A stretch of 30,714 nt of DNA from CAYRES01 sp964423425 (lineage in GTDB: Bacteria > Actinomycetota > Thermoleophilia > RBG-16-64-13). The position numbers and the translations under genes are program-made. This document shows positions 1 through 8,765 of this stretch, one piece after another. The notes under the pieces are model-generated. The model ran no database searches and was not told the origin of the DNA. It was given only the letters and a program-made list of their open reading frames with translations. The DNA lies in assembly GCA_964423425.1 (NCBI GenBank), contig CAYRES010000019.1, positions 1 through 30,714 of the forward strand, given 5' to 3'. Positions within the stretch are counted from its first letter, which is position 1. Each line of letters begins with the position of its first letter.

Positions 1-200
1 GACCGCACTATGTACCAGGACCACGGATCTGACAAGCACCCGGTAGAGGCGGAGGGCCGCCACCACCAGGGCGAGGCCCCCCACCCCCCCACCCCGGGGG
101 TGGGCGTGTATGGCGGGCCCCCTGGGGGGGGGGCCCCCCCCGGGCGCCCCGCCACCAGAGGAGGCCCCGCGCTCTGGAGTGGACTCCCTGCCAGGGGGGG
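1..200. other. Low-quality, homopolymer-rich window edge
   Basis: Positions about 60-200 consist largely of runs of G and C (for example a ten-G run followed by eight Cs near 125-141). This is unlike the balanced coding sequence beyond position 210. It resembles the damaged contig ends flanking the N-gap near 29350. The end of deoB falls here and no stop codon appears in its frame, so base-level features in this stretch should not be trusted. Confidence 0.6.
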
Positions 201-1373
201 CCGCTCACCCGTGAGGTGAAAGAAGGCAGTGGCGCCGCTGTCAGACAGTGGGCCTCTATGCAGGTTTGCCCCCCGGCGCCGGGTGGGTCTCACCCCGCTC
301 CCCGGGTATACGAGGAGCGGGACGTATTCACGGCTGTGATCAAAGCTGAGGTCCGTGGGGTCGCAGCCGTGGTCAGCGGTGATGATGAGAAGATCACCGG
401 GGCGGAGGGCATGCTGCAACAGCGCCACCTGCCGGTCGAACGCCTCCAGACAGCGGGCGAAGCCCTCCACGTCGTGCCTATGGCCGTGCATGGTGTCGAA
501 GTCGTTCAGGTTGAGGAAGATGAGCCCCTGCTGCGCCTCCGCAAGCGCGGTGACGGCCGCGCGTATGCCCTCGGCGTTGGAGTCGGTCTTCTGGAGGCTG
601 GTGAAGCCCCTCTCGGCAAACACGTCGCCCACCTTGCCGATGCCGACCACGGGAATGCCTCGAGCCGACAGTTCATCCACATACGTCGGCCCCGGGGGAG
701 CGACCGAGTAGTCGCGGCGGTCCTTCGTGCGTTTGAAGGCCCCGGGGGGACCGTCGAACGGCCGGGCGATGACGCGGCCCACGGCGTGTGCTCCCGAGAG
801 CAGCTCCCGCGCAGTCTCACAGATGGAGAACAGCTCCTGCAGGGGAATGACCTCCACGTGCGCCGCGATCTGGCATACGCTGTCGGCTGAGGTGTAGACG
901 ATGGGCCCCCCCGTACGGAGGTGCAGAACCCCCAACTCCTCCATGATATCGGTGCCGGAGGCGACTCTGTTGCCGAGAACGGGCCGCCCCGTGAGCCGCT
1001 CCAAGCCTTCGCTGAAGCTCGCGGGGAAACCTTCGGGGAAGGTGGGGAAGGGCCGCTCGAGTATCAGTCCCATGTGTTCCCAGTGGCCGGTGGTCGAGTC
1101 TTTGCCCGGTGACCGTTCTGCAAGGCGGCCCACCACCGACGTAGGGTGGGCCACCGGTGGGCACCCGGCCAGCGGGGCAACCAGACCGATACCCATTCCG
1201 GTGAGGCGGGGTAGCGACACAGCCACGGTGCCGGTGACGTGCCCCAGGGTATTGGTCTGCTCGTCACCGTAGAGTGCTGCATCCGGAAGTGCACCGACGC
1301 CCACGCCGTCGAGTATCACGAACAACACCCGGCTCTCGGAGGGGGAGCGGCCCACCCGACCTTTCCCGAGCAC
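3..1373 (-). CDS. deoB: Phosphopentomutase DeoB (3' end unreliable)
   Basis: Interconverts (deoxy)ribose 1-phosphate and 5-phosphate in cytosolic nucleoside salvage. From a GTG at 1373 the frame encodes, in order, FVILDGVGVGALPDA with the first metal-binding Asp, DSTTGHWEHMG with the phosphoacceptor Thr region, SGTDIMEELG, YTSADSVCQIAAH, GRVIARPFDG, FKRTKDRRDYSV, VVGIGKVGDVF, LNDFDTMHGHRHD, ITADHGCDPT and DHSREYVPLLVY. This is the DeoB order of the alkaline phosphatase superfamily. The start is chosen because GGGAGG lies 8-9 bases upstream, overlapping the end of xerD. Family proteins are about 390-410 residues, which places the real end near positions 150-190. The frame stays open to the window edge, so the stop has probably been lost to indels in the homopolymer stretch. 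Motifs are continuous from 1373 to about 170. Confidence 0.9.
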   Translation of the reverse strand, partial: MLGKGRVGRSPSESRVLFVILDGVGVGALPDAALYGDEQTNTLGHVTGTVAVSLPRLTGMGIGLVAPLAGCPPVAHPTSVVGRLAERSPGKDSTTGHWEHMGLILERPFPTFPEGFPASFSEGLERLTGRPVLGNRVASGTDIMEELGVLHLRTGGPIVYTSADSVCQIAAHVEVIPLQELFSICETARELLSGAHAVGRVIARPFDGPPGAFKRTKDRRDYSVAPPGPTYVDELSARGIPVVGIGKVGDVFAERGFTSLQKTDSNAEGIRAAVTALAEAQQGLIFLNLNDFDTMHGHRHDVEGFARCLEAFDRQVALLQHALRPGDLLIITADHGCDPTDLSFDHSREYVPLLVYPGSGVRPTRRRGANLHRGPLSDSGATAFFHLTGERPPLAGSPLQSAGPPLVAGRPGGAPPPGGPPYTPTPGVGGWGASPWWWRPSASTGCLSDPWSWYIVR

Positions 1374-1377
1374 CGCT

Positions 1378-2280
1378 TCAACCCTCCCGGGCGCGGGGGT
1401 GGGCATCCTCATACACGCGGCGGAGGTGCGCCCTGCTGAGCTGGGTGTAGACCTGGGTGGTCGTGATGTCGGCGTGGCCCAGCATCTCCTGGACGGCCCT
1501 CAAGTCGGCCCCTCCCTCGAGAAGGTGGGTGGCAAAGGAGTGGCGCAATGTGTGGGTCGAGGTGACATCCGCGAGGCCCAGTTGCGCGGCGTACTTCTTC
1601 ACGATGGTGTGCAGGCTCTGACGGGAGAGCCGCCTGCCGTGTGCGTTGAGGAGTACATACGGCGGCTTCAAGGTGCCGGGAACACCCAGCTGGGGACGTC
1701 CGCGGCCCTGGTAGGTCTCCAAGGCATTGAGGGCCTCCCGCCCCAGCGGCACCACGCGTTCCTTGTTCCCCTTTCCAATCACCCGAACAAACCCGATCTC
1801 AGCATCGATATCCTGCAGGCGGACCGATACCGCCTCCGAGGCCCTCAAGCCGGCCCCGTAGAGCATCTCGAGCGCCGCCCGATCACGGAGGCCGAGAGGT
1901 GTGGCAGGGGTCAGCAGCATCATGTCGCTCACCTCCTGCACGGTGAGCGGCCGGGGAAGCCGAGTCTCCGATCGCGGCGAGGCCAGCCGTAGAGTGGGAT
2001 CCGTACTGCAAAGACCGTTCTGCGCCCGGAACCGATAGAAGGACCGCAGCGCGGCCAGCTTCCTCGCTCTGGTGGCCGGCCGCCACTCGTGGGCCGCCAT
2101 GAAATCCCTGAGATCATCGGCACCCGCCTCCGCCAGCCCCACCCCCCTCGTCTCCAAGAAGGCGCTCACTTGCCCCAGATCGCGGCGGTACGCCTCAACA
2201 GTGGTACGGCTCAGACCCTGTTCGAGGGTGAGAGCCACCAGGTATTCACGCAGGGCCGAAAGGTCGCCGCCGGACACCAC
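1378..2280 (-). CDS. xerD: Site-specific tyrosine recombinase XerD
   Basis: Resolves chromosome dimers at the dif site with XerC. The 300-residue length is typical. Residues 5-85 form the SAM-like N-terminal core-binding domain, and residues 110-290 the catalytic domain. The full catalytic set is visible: Arg146 (GAGLRASE), Lys170 (IGKGNKE), His243 and Arg246 (HTLRHSF), His269 (LGHADI) and Tyr278 (QVYTQL). The GTG at 2280 lies 8 bases after the ald stop, with a GGGTAGGG purine stretch just before it. Two GTG codons stand in tandem, so the start could be one codon later. A xerD gene downstream of the pyrG-NUDIX pair is the arrangement known from mycobacteria, which supports housekeeping XerD rather than a phage integrase. 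No attachment site or cargo is seen. Confidence 0.93.
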   Translation of the reverse strand: MVSGGDLSALREYLVALTLEQGLSRTTVEAYRRDLGQVSAFLETRGVGLAEAGADDLRDFMAAHEWRPATRARKLAALRSFYRFRAQNGLCSTDPTLRLASPRSETRLPRPLTVQEVSDMMLLTPATPLGLRDRAALEMLYGAGLRASEAVSVRLQDIDAEIGFVRVIGKGNKERVVPLGREALNALETYQGRGRPQLGVPGTLKPPYVLLNAHGRRLSRQSLHTIVKKYAAQLGLADVTSTHTLRHSFATHLLEGGADLRAVQEMLGHADITTTQVYTQLSRAHLRRVYEDAHPRAREG

Positions 2281-2288
2281 AGAACACC

Positions 2289-3413
2289 CTACCCGAAGTC
2301 AATGGGCAGGAGACTCTCGATGGGCACGTAGGGCAACCCGGTGGCTTCCGCCACTGCGGCGTTGGCCACCTTGCCTTCATAGACGTTGATGCCACGCGCA
2401 AGCGCGGCCCCCGACCGGGCAGCCAGCTCGAGGCCCAGGTCGGCGACGCGCATGACATAGGGAAGGGTGGAGTTGGTGAGCGCCACCGTCGCGGTGACGG
2501 GGACCACTCCGGCCATGTTGCCCACACAGTAGTGGACCACTCCGTTTCGCAGATACACAGGGTCGGTGTGGGTGGTCATATGTGATGTTGCCACACACCC
2601 GCCCTGGTCGACGCTCAGGTCCACGATGACCGACCCGGGTTCCATGGCCATGACCAGCTCCTCCGACACCAGCGCTGGAGCCTTTGCCCCCGGCACGAGG
2701 ACGGCCCCTATGAGAACGTCGGCCTTGGCTACTTGCTCCTCTATGGTGGTCTGGTTGCTCATGAGGCACTCCACGTGAGGAAGGGCCATCTCGAGCTCCG
2801 CGAGGCGATCGATATTGACGTCGAGCACCTTCACCTTGGCCTTCATCCCCACGGCAATGGCGGCTGCGTTGCCACCGGCGACCCCGGCGCCCATGACAAG
2901 GACCCGCGCCGCCTCGACGCCCGTCGCGCCGCCGATGAGCTTGCCCTTGCCTCCGTTGGTGCGCTCCAGGTACTGCGCGCTCACCTGGGTGGCCAGGCGT
3001 CCGGCAATCTCGCTCATGGGAGCCAACAAAGGAAGGCGGCCGTTGTCGTTCTGGACAGTCTCGTAGGCCACGCAGGCCGCGCCGCTGTCCACGAGGGCCT
3101 GGGTGAGCACCGTGTCGGGGGCGAGATGCAGATACGTGAAGAGGACATGGTGCGGCCGCAGACGTTCGTACTCCTCGCGCAGCGGCTCCTTGACCTTGAG
3201 CAGGAGCTTCGCTTCCTCGAAGACGGCGGCGGCGTCGGGTACGATGGTTACCCCTGATGCCGCAAAGTCCTCATCTCTGATGTTCGAGCCGAGGCCTGCG
3301 CCCTGCTCCACGAAGACATCGTGGCCACGGGAGGTCAGCTCTCTCGCACCTGCCGCCGTGAGCGACACTCTGTACTCCTCCGGCTTTATCTCCTTCAGCA
3401 CTCCGATTCGCAT
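2289..3413 (-). CDS. ald: Alanine dehydrogenase
   Basis: NAD-dependent interconversion of L-alanine and pyruvate plus ammonium. It is used to catabolise alanine or to re-oxidise NADH under low oxygen. The protein is 374 residues, close to the usual 370. Residues lining the pyruvate site of the M. tuberculosis enzyme are in register: Arg15 (EEYRVS), Lys75 (KVKEPL), His96 (YLHLAP) and the catalytic Asp at 269 (SVDQGG). The nucleotide-binding loop GAGVAG is at 175-180, and Asp198 (VLDVN) is placed to bind the NAD ribose. The start MRIGVLKEI is the family start, although no strong ribosome-binding site is visible. A 125-base gap upstream carries two matching palindromes, described separately, so ald may have its own regulated promoter. 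xerD follows after 8 bases. Confidence 0.95.
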   Translation of the reverse strand: MRIGVLKEIKPEEYRVSLTAAGARELTSRGHDVFVEQGAGLGSNIRDEDFAASGVTIVPDAAAVFEEAKLLLKVKEPLREEYERLRPHHVLFTYLHLAPDTVLTQALVDSGAACVAYETVQNDNGRLPLLAPMSEIAGRLATQVSAQYLERTNGGKGKLIGGATGVEAARVLVMGAGVAGGNAAAIAVGMKAKVKVLDVNIDRLAELEMALPHVECLMSNQTTIEEQVAKADVLIGAVLVPGAKAPALVSEELVMAMEPGSVIVDLSVDQGGCVATSHMTTHTDPVYLRNGVVHYCVGNMAGVVPVTATVALTNSTLPYVMRVADLGLELAARSGAALARGINVYEGKVANAAVAEATGLPYVPIESLLPIDFG

Positions 3414-3490
3414 GAAGTGTCCATTCAGCCTTTCACGTAGCTTCCAGTGTATGCAGCATGTCTTGGCACCGTCACGCGGGCGGTGCCTCG

Positions 3491-3527
3491 CGTGAACGTA
3501 TCACGAGCCGGCCGTGAACCGGTCACG
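3491..3527. promoter_or_regulatory. Paired palindromes upstream of ald, possible operator
   Basis: Two copies of CGTGA-N5-TCACG lie in the ald upstream region, at 3491-3505 (CGTGAACGTATCACG) and 3513-3527 (CGTGAACCGGTCACG). Their centres are 22 bp apart, about two helical turns, as expected for a regulator binding two sites on the same face of the helix. The nearer edge is about 77 bases from the ald ATG. No regulator gene is adjacent. Alternatively the second copy could be a weak stem-loop ending the upstream NUDIX transcript, but no T-tract follows. Confidence 0.45.
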
Positions 3528-3538
3528 GGCCGGAGACC

Positions 3539-4093
3539 TCAGGCGCCGCTCGTCTCCTCCCGGCGTAGGAAGGCGTCCACCAAGAGCAGGGCGGCGAGCG
3601 TCTTGGCATCGCGCAGCCGGCCGGGCTCGCCTAGGAGACCGGCCAAGTCGTGCCATTCGATTTCGATATCTTCGTCGTCGTCTGGATCGGTTCCCACATG
3701 CGCCAGCTCACGCGCCAGGAAGGCGTGTAGTTCCTCGTGGAGAAAGCCCGGTGACGAGAAGAAGCTGCCCAGGGAGTCGAGGCGGGCACAGGCCACGCCG
3801 GCTTCCTCCCGGAGTTCTCTGGCCGCCGCCACGGAGGGTTGTTCCCCGGTATCGATGACCCCCGCCGGTAATTCGAGCAGGTCGTCTTCCACTGCGTGTC
3901 GGTATTGACGGGCGAGAGCCACTCTTCCCGCTTTGTCGAGCGCAGCGATGACGACCGCCCCCGGGTGATCCACGACTTCCCGGACCACCATCGAGCCGTC
4001 GGGCATCACCACATCGTCCACCCGGAGGCCGAGGTAGGCTCCGCTGTAGGCAATCCGTCGTGCCACCACGCGTGGTTTCTCAGCTTCCTTCAC
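3539..4093 (-). CDS. NUDIX hydrolase, ADP-ribose pyrophosphatase type
   Basis: Probably hydrolyses ADP-ribose or a similar nucleoside diphosphate sugar to AMP and a sugar phosphate. The complete Nudix box is present (numbered from an alternative ATG at 4120): Gly87, five residues, Glu93, seven residues, Arg101-Glu102, and Glu105-Glu106-x-Gly108. The ARQYRHAV segment before it and the LPAG lead-in are typical of the NudF/YqkG group. I prefer the GTG at 4093 (184 residues) because AAGGAGA lies six bases upstream. Starting at ATG 4120 would add nine basic residues and lengthen the overlap with the upstream peptidase. With the GTG, the overlap is 14 bases. A NUDIX gene here matches the pyrG-NUDIX-xerD order of mycobacteria. 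The exact substrate cannot be read from sequence. Confidence 0.88.
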   Translation of the reverse strand: MKEAEKPRVVARRIAYSGAYLGLRVDDVVMPDGSMVVREVVDHPGAVVIAALDKAGRVALARQYRHAVEDDLLELPAGVIDTGEQPSVAAARELREEAGVACARLDSLGSFFSSPGFLHEELHAFLARELAHVGTDPDDDEDIEIEWHDLAGLLGEPGRLRDAKTLAALLLVDAFLRREETSGA

Positions 4094-5288
4094 GAGAACT
4101 CTCCTTCGAGGGCGCCTCATCGGCAGAGAGAAGTATAGCCGCCATAACCACCCGGGTGAGGGCGACCATGTCCTTGAGGCTCACGTGCTCCTCCGCCGTA
4201 TGTACCGCCTCCATGCCGATGGCCATGTTGGCGGTCTCCACGCCCCATCCGTTCAGTATGCTCGCATCCGAGCCCCCGCCTGCCGACTCGATGCGGGGGA
4301 CCAGAGAGGCCGCCTGAAGGGCCTGCCTGCCCAACTTGACCACAGAGCACTCCCGGGAGAGAGCATAGGCCCTGTACTCTTCGCTCACGTCTATCTCGAT
4401 ATCAGTACCGCCCACGGCCGCGCCCCAGTTCAAGGCCTCGATCACCTGCTGCGTGACATCGGCGAGTCTCTCTTCCGAGTGGCTACGCACCTCGCCCTCG
4501 ACCCGACAGCTCTCCGGCACGATGTTTCGGGCAGAGCCGCCACTTATGAGGCCAATATTGGCGGTGGTTTCGTCGTCCAGCCTTCCCAGCGGCATGTCGG
4601 CCACTGCCCTGGCCGCTGCGGCGATGGCGTTGATGCCCTTCTCCGGCTCCACCCCGGCGTGCGCCGCCCTGCCGGTGAAGAGAGCGGAGATGGTGTTCTG
4701 GCCGGGTGCCCGCACGATGACCCCTCCCACCGGACCCGAAGCGTCGAGTACGAGCGCCCGCCGGCTGCGAAACACCCCAGGCTTCATGGCCTTGGCCCCC
4801 CGCAGACCCACTTCCTCGGCTACGGTGAAGAAGAGCTCGTAGGGAGGGACCGTCAGACCGGCACCGAGGAGGAGCTCAGAGGCATGGAGCAGCACGGCAA
4901 CTGCGGCCTTGTCGTCCGCGCCGAGAATGGTACCTGCACTGCTACGAAACACGCCGTCCTCGAGCACCGGGTGTATGTCCCCGGAGCAAGCCACCGTGTC
5001 CATGTGGGCTCCGAGAGCCAGGCGGGGAATACCGTCTTCCCCGCCGGCATTGCCTTGCCCCGGTACGGAACATAGAACGTTGCCGGCAACGCCGTTCACC
5101 ATCGTGGCGGCGTCGTCCTCCCAGGGGGCCAACCCCAGTGACCGCAGGAAACTCAGCACCAAGTCGGCAACCGGCCGCTCCTTCCTGGAGGGCGTGACCA
5201 AACGGGCCAACTCGGCGAACAGGCCGGCCAACCTCTGGGGCTGAGGATCAGGCAAAGCGGGCAGCGGCTCTTTCACGCCCGCACTCAT
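4080..5288 (-). CDS. M20 family metallopeptidase, PepT-like
   Basis: A cytosolic two-zinc aminopeptidase of the M20/PepT type, probably trimming tri- or dipeptides. It has 402 residues from the ATG at 5288. Metal and catalytic residues are in place: His95 and Asp97 (AHMDTV), bridging Asp125 (LGADDKAA), Glu158-Glu159 (AEEVG), Asp182 (LDASGPVG) and a C-terminal His363 (AVHTAEEHV). The dimerisation domain lies at about 190-305 (RAAHAGVEPEKGINAI). The start ATG overlaps the pyrG stop as ATGA, which implies translational coupling. A longer frame upstream adds 18 residues that are out-of-frame pyrG sequence. This gene is an extra member between pyrG and the NUDIX gene compared with mycobacteria. 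It could feed amino acids such as alanine to Ald two genes downstream, but that is inference. Confidence 0.88.
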   Translation of the reverse strand: MSAGVKEPLPALPDPQPQRLAGLFAELARLVTPSRKERPVADLVLSFLRSLGLAPWEDDAATMVNGVAGNVLCSVPGQGNAGGEDGIPRLALGAHMDTVACSGDIHPVLEDGVFRSSAGTILGADDKAAVAVLLHASELLLGAGLTVPPYELFFTVAEEVGLRGAKAMKPGVFRSRRALVLDASGPVGGVIVRAPGQNTISALFTGRAAHAGVEPEKGINAIAAAARAVADMPLGRLDDETTANIGLISGGSARNIVPESCRVEGEVRSHSEERLADVTQQVIEALNWGAAVGGTDIEIDVSEEYRAYALSRECSVVKLGRQALQAASLVPRIESAGGGSDASILNGWGVETANMAIGMEAVHTAEEHVSLKDMVALTRVVMAAILLSADEAPSKESSREGS

Positions 5289-6937
5289 CCGGCCTCTCTC
5301 TCCTCCACCCGGGCCGCATCCGCGGGCGAAGCCGAGCCACACGAGCAGCTGACGGCCGCCTCGACGAAATCACGGAACACGGGGTGGGGCTTGGTGGGAC
5401 GGCTCTTGAACTCCGGGTGGAACTGGCAGGCGAGAAACCAGGGGTGGTCCGGCAGTTCGATGATCTCGACCAAGCGGTCGTCGGGAGTGACACCACTCAC
5501 CACGAGGCCGGTTTCGTGCAGCTGGCTGCGAAAGATGTTGTTGACCTCGTAACGATGCCGGTGGCGCTCGTAGATGACCTCTTCTCCATACGCAGCGAAG
5601 GCTTTCGTATCCGGAGCGACCTTGGTGGGTGACGACCCCAGGCGCATGGTGCCGCCCATGTCGACCAGATCCTTCTGCTCGGGCAGAAGATCGATGACCG
5701 GGTAGTTGGTGGAGGGATCGAACTCGGAGGAGTTGGCACCCACCATGCCGACCACGTGCCGGGCAAACTCGACCAGTGCAACCTGCAGGCCAAGGCAGAT
5801 GCCCAGGAAGGGCACCTTGTTTTCCCGTGCGTACTCCACGGCGAGGATCTTCCCCTCGATACCCCGCACGCCGAAACCCCCCGGCACCAGGATACCGTCG
5901 GCCAGTTCGAGCCGGGCGCGGATCTCATCCGGCTTCAGGGTCTCGGCGTCCACCCACATCGTCTCGAGGCCACAGCCCTGGTGAACGGCTGCGTGGCTGA
6001 GTGCCTCGACGACGCTCAAGTAGGCGTCCTGCAGTTGCACGTACTTGCCCACGAGGGCGATCCTCACCACCCCCGAACGCTCCCCTATCCTGCTCGCGAG
6101 TTGATTCCACTCGGTGAGGTCGGGTTCTCCGGCGTCGATACCCAACTTGCTGACGACCAACTGATCCAGGCCCTCATCCCGTAGACTGAGCGGGACGAAG
6201 TAGATGTTCGCCGCGTCAACCGCAGAGATGACCGCGCGCGGCTCCACGTCGGTGAACAGGGCTATCTTGTCCTTGAGCTCCTGGTTGATGGGCCTGTCGG
6301 AGCGGCACACGACGATATCGGGCTGGATACCGATGCCACGCAGCGTATTCACACTGTGCTGCGTGGGCTTGGTCTTCAGCTCACCCGAGACCCCGATGAA
6401 GGGGATGAGTGTGACGTGGATGTAGAGCACGTTTGTGCGGCCGACGTCGTTACGGAACTGGCGGATGGCCTCCAAGAAGGGCAGGCTCTCGATGTCGCCC
6501 ACCGTACCGCCGATCTCTGTGATGACCACATCGACCAGAGGATCGCGCGCCACCCGGGCGATACGCTCCTTGATCTCGTTGGTGATGTGGGGAATGACTT
6601 GGACGGTGCCCCCCAGGTAGTCCCCCCTACGCTCCTTGCGGATCACGTTGTAGTAAACAGAGCCCGAGGTGACGTTGGCATCGCGCGTGAGGTTCTCGTC
6701 GATAAAGCGTTCGTAGTGACCGAGGTCGAGATCGGTCTCCGCCCCGTCTTCGGTCACGAACACTTCTCCGTGCTGGAAGGGGCTCATGGTGCCGGGGTCG
6801 ACGTTGAGGTAGGGGTCGAATTTCTGCATGACCACACGAAGACCACGGCTCTTGAGCAACCGGCCCAAAGACGCGCCCGTAATACCCTTTCCCAACGAGG
6901 AGACCACACCGCCGGTGATGAAAATGTGCTTCGCCAT
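5285..6937 (-). CDS. pyrG: CTP synthase
   Basis: Makes CTP from UTP, ATP and glutamine, the last step of de novo cytidine nucleotide synthesis. The protein is 550 residues, slightly over the usual 530-545 because of a C-terminal tail (residues 531-550, Ser/Ala/Glu-rich). The N-terminal synthetase domain (1-270) has the P-loop-like GGVVSSLGKG, the acidic ETDLDLGHYERF metal site and EIGGTVGDIES. The C-terminal glutamine amidotransferase has the nucleophile Cys381 (GICLGLQ) with His507 and Glu509 (QFHPEF). The ATG at 6937 follows a GGAGAGAAGG purine stretch. The stop overlaps the next gene's start. A 79-base gap separates it from recN and contains an ACGGCT/AGCCGT inverted repeat near 6970-6983, with no convincing terminator tail. 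Confidence 0.97.
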   Translation of the reverse strand: MAKHIFITGGVVSSLGKGITGASLGRLLKSRGLRVVMQKFDPYLNVDPGTMSPFQHGEVFVTEDGAETDLDLGHYERFIDENLTRDANVTSGSVYYNVIRKERRGDYLGGTVQVIPHITNEIKERIARVARDPLVDVVITEIGGTVGDIESLPFLEAIRQFRNDVGRTNVLYIHVTLIPFIGVSGELKTKPTQHSVNTLRGIGIQPDIVVCRSDRPINQELKDKIALFTDVEPRAVISAVDAANIYFVPLSLRDEGLDQLVVSKLGIDAGEPDLTEWNQLASRIGERSGVVRIALVGKYVQLQDAYLSVVEALSHAAVHQGCGLETMWVDAETLKPDEIRARLELADGILVPGGFGVRGIEGKILAVEYARENKVPFLGICLGLQVALVEFARHVVGMVGANSSEFDPSTNYPVIDLLPEQKDLVDMGGTMRLGSSPTKVAPDTKAFAAYGEEVIYERHRHRYEVNNIFRSQLHETGLVVSGVTPDDRLVEIIELPDHPWFLACQFHPEFKSRPTKPHPVFRDFVEAAVSCSCGSASPADAARVEEREAG

Positions 6938-7016
6938 CCCTCAACCTTCTCTCCACGGTGTACCAGTACGGCTGGAGCCGTCCCCGGGTCACGATGTCAG
7001 GCCAAGGGCGCCCTCT

Positions 7017-8726
7017 CTAGTCTAGCAAGCCGGATGCGGCCCTGTCCTTGAGCGCCTGCGCGTGCGCGTGCGCTCCCTCATCGCCCGGCCTCCCTCCCAT
7101 CATGCGGGAAAGCTCCGAGACCGACTGCCCCTCGGCGAGCAGGGTCAGCTTGGTCACCGCACCCGTTGCCGCTGCGGTCTTCTCCACACGATAGTGGTGA
7201 TCAGCAAAAGCCGCCACCTGCGGAAGGTGGGTGACCACGATGACCTGGTTGGCCTCGGCGAGTTCCTTGAGTTTCCGGCCCACCGCCAGTGCCGTGATCC
7301 CACCCACGCCCGCGTCGACCTCGTCGAAGACCAGGGTCTCCGGTCCCTCCACACCGAGAAGAGCGCACTTCACTGCCAGCAGCGTTCGCGAGAGTTCACC
7401 TCCCGAGGCGACCTTCGCCAGCGGGCGGGGTGGCATGGCCGGATCCGATTCGAGGAGAAATTCCACCGTGTCGGCTCCGCACTCACTGAGCCCCTGCCAG
7501 TCACTCCCGGTCGTGACACGGATGGCCACCCGGCTCTTTCCCATGTCGAGATCGGCCAGCTCTTCCTGAATCGCGCGCTCCAGCCCCGCGGCTGCTTCGT
7601 GTCGGCGGTCGCTCAAGGCGCGGGCCAGAAGCAGGCAACGCTCTCTTCCGGTGGCGTACTCCGTCTCCACACGCCTGAGGTCGCCGGTTTCCCCGCGAAG
7701 CAGCTCCAGACGCTCCTGCACGGTGGCGAGGAAGCCGACCGCCGCCTCAGTCGACCCTCCGTACTTGCGGCCCAGATCCGTGCATACGCGTAGCCGTGCC
7801 TCCACCTCGGCGAGACGCCCGGGATCAACCACGATTCCTTCCGCATAGCGGCGCAGAGCCCGGGCGATCTCGGGGATACGGTAGTAGATGTCCATGAGTC
7901 CGGCGATATGCCCATCGAGTGCCGCATCCATACCTTCGAAACTGGACACACACGCCTTCGCCTTGGCAACCAGCGCGAGACAGTCTTCTCCCTCCGCCGC
8001 ATCCGCTTCCGCCGCATTGAGGACACGCGCGGCCGCTGCCAGCCCGGACTTCATCTCCTCTGCACTCGCCAACATTCGCTGCTCGGCAAGGAGGGCCCCC
8101 TCCTCCCCCACAGAGAGAGCAGCTTCGACGAGTTCGGACTCCTGAAACCTGAGCAGCTCGTACTCCCGGGCCCGCTCCTCGCTGTGGGCCCTCGCTTCTT
8201 CGAGACGGCGCCCGGCTTCGATGGTCTGTCGATAGAGCGCGCGGTGCTCGTTCACCGGCTCCTCTATCCCAGCAAAGGCGTCGAGCACGTCGCGTTGGTA
8301 GTGTGCATGCAACAGGCGCCGGTGCTCATGCTGCCCCGAGAAGGCGATCAAACCCGAGAGGGCGGCTTCCAGTCGACCGAGGGGCACGGTGACTCCGTTC
8401 ACGAAACAGCGGTTGCGTCCTGAACGGGACAACCGGCGTGACACCACGACATCTCCCGCCCCGACCCCGGCCATGTCGGCCAGGTCGGCAGGTACACGAA
8501 GGGTGTCACCCTCCGACAATTCGAACACGGCCTCGAGCAGGGCGTCCTCCCCCCCGGCACCCACCAAGCCCTCGGGGGCCCGCTCTCCCATGAGCAGCCC
8601 CAGAGCCCGGGTGAGCAAGGTCTTGCCCGCTCCCGTCTCCCCCGTGAGCACCGTGAGACCCGGCTTGAACTCTGCCGCCACATCTTCGATGAGCACGAAG
8701 TTACGTATGCTGAGCGAGGCAAGCAC
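7017..8726 (-). CDS. recN: DNA repair protein RecN
   Basis: An SMC-like ATPase that acts at double-strand breaks during recombinational repair. The protein is 569 residues. The head halves carry Walker A GETGAGKT at 29-36, the RecN-typical FSGQHEH at 129-135, the ABC signature ASGGELSR at about 440-447 and Walker B LVFDEVDAGVGG at 465-476, followed by the VVTHLPQVAAFAD segment. The middle is a Glu/Ala-rich coiled coil (about 150-400), short compared with true SMC proteins. The GTG start at 8726 is preceded by AAAGGAG at good spacing. It follows nadK by 39 bases in the conserved tlyA-nadK-recN order. RecN is often under LexA control, but no LexA-like palindrome is visible in the short gap, so it probably depends on an upstream promoter. 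Confidence 0.96.
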   Translation of the reverse strand: MLASLSIRNFVLIEDVAAEFKPGLTVLTGETGAGKTLLTRALGLLMGERAPEGLVGAGGEDALLEAVFELSEGDTLRVPADLADMAGVGAGDVVVSRRLSRSGRNRCFVNGVTVPLGRLEAALSGLIAFSGQHEHRRLLHAHYQRDVLDAFAGIEEPVNEHRALYRQTIEAGRRLEEARAHSEERAREYELLRFQESELVEAALSVGEEGALLAEQRMLASAEEMKSGLAAAARVLNAAEADAAEGEDCLALVAKAKACVSSFEGMDAALDGHIAGLMDIYYRIPEIARALRRYAEGIVVDPGRLAEVEARLRVCTDLGRKYGGSTEAAVGFLATVQERLELLRGETGDLRRVETEYATGRERCLLLARALSDRRHEAAAGLERAIQEELADLDMGKSRVAIRVTTGSDWQGLSECGADTVEFLLESDPAMPPRPLAKVASGGELSRTLLAVKCALLGVEGPETLVFDEVDAGVGGITALAVGRKLKELAEANQVIVVTHLPQVAAFADHHYRVEKTAAATGAVTKLTLLAEGQSVSELSRMMGGRPGDEGAHAHAQALKDRAASGLLD

Positions 8727-8765
8727 CCACTGCTCCTTTGTCCACCTACGCCGGCCGGGGGGCCG

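Noticed and set aside
1378..2280. XerD as integrase of a mobile element
   Set aside because: Conserved neighbours and order match housekeeping xerD; no att repeats, tRNA or cargo genes are seen.
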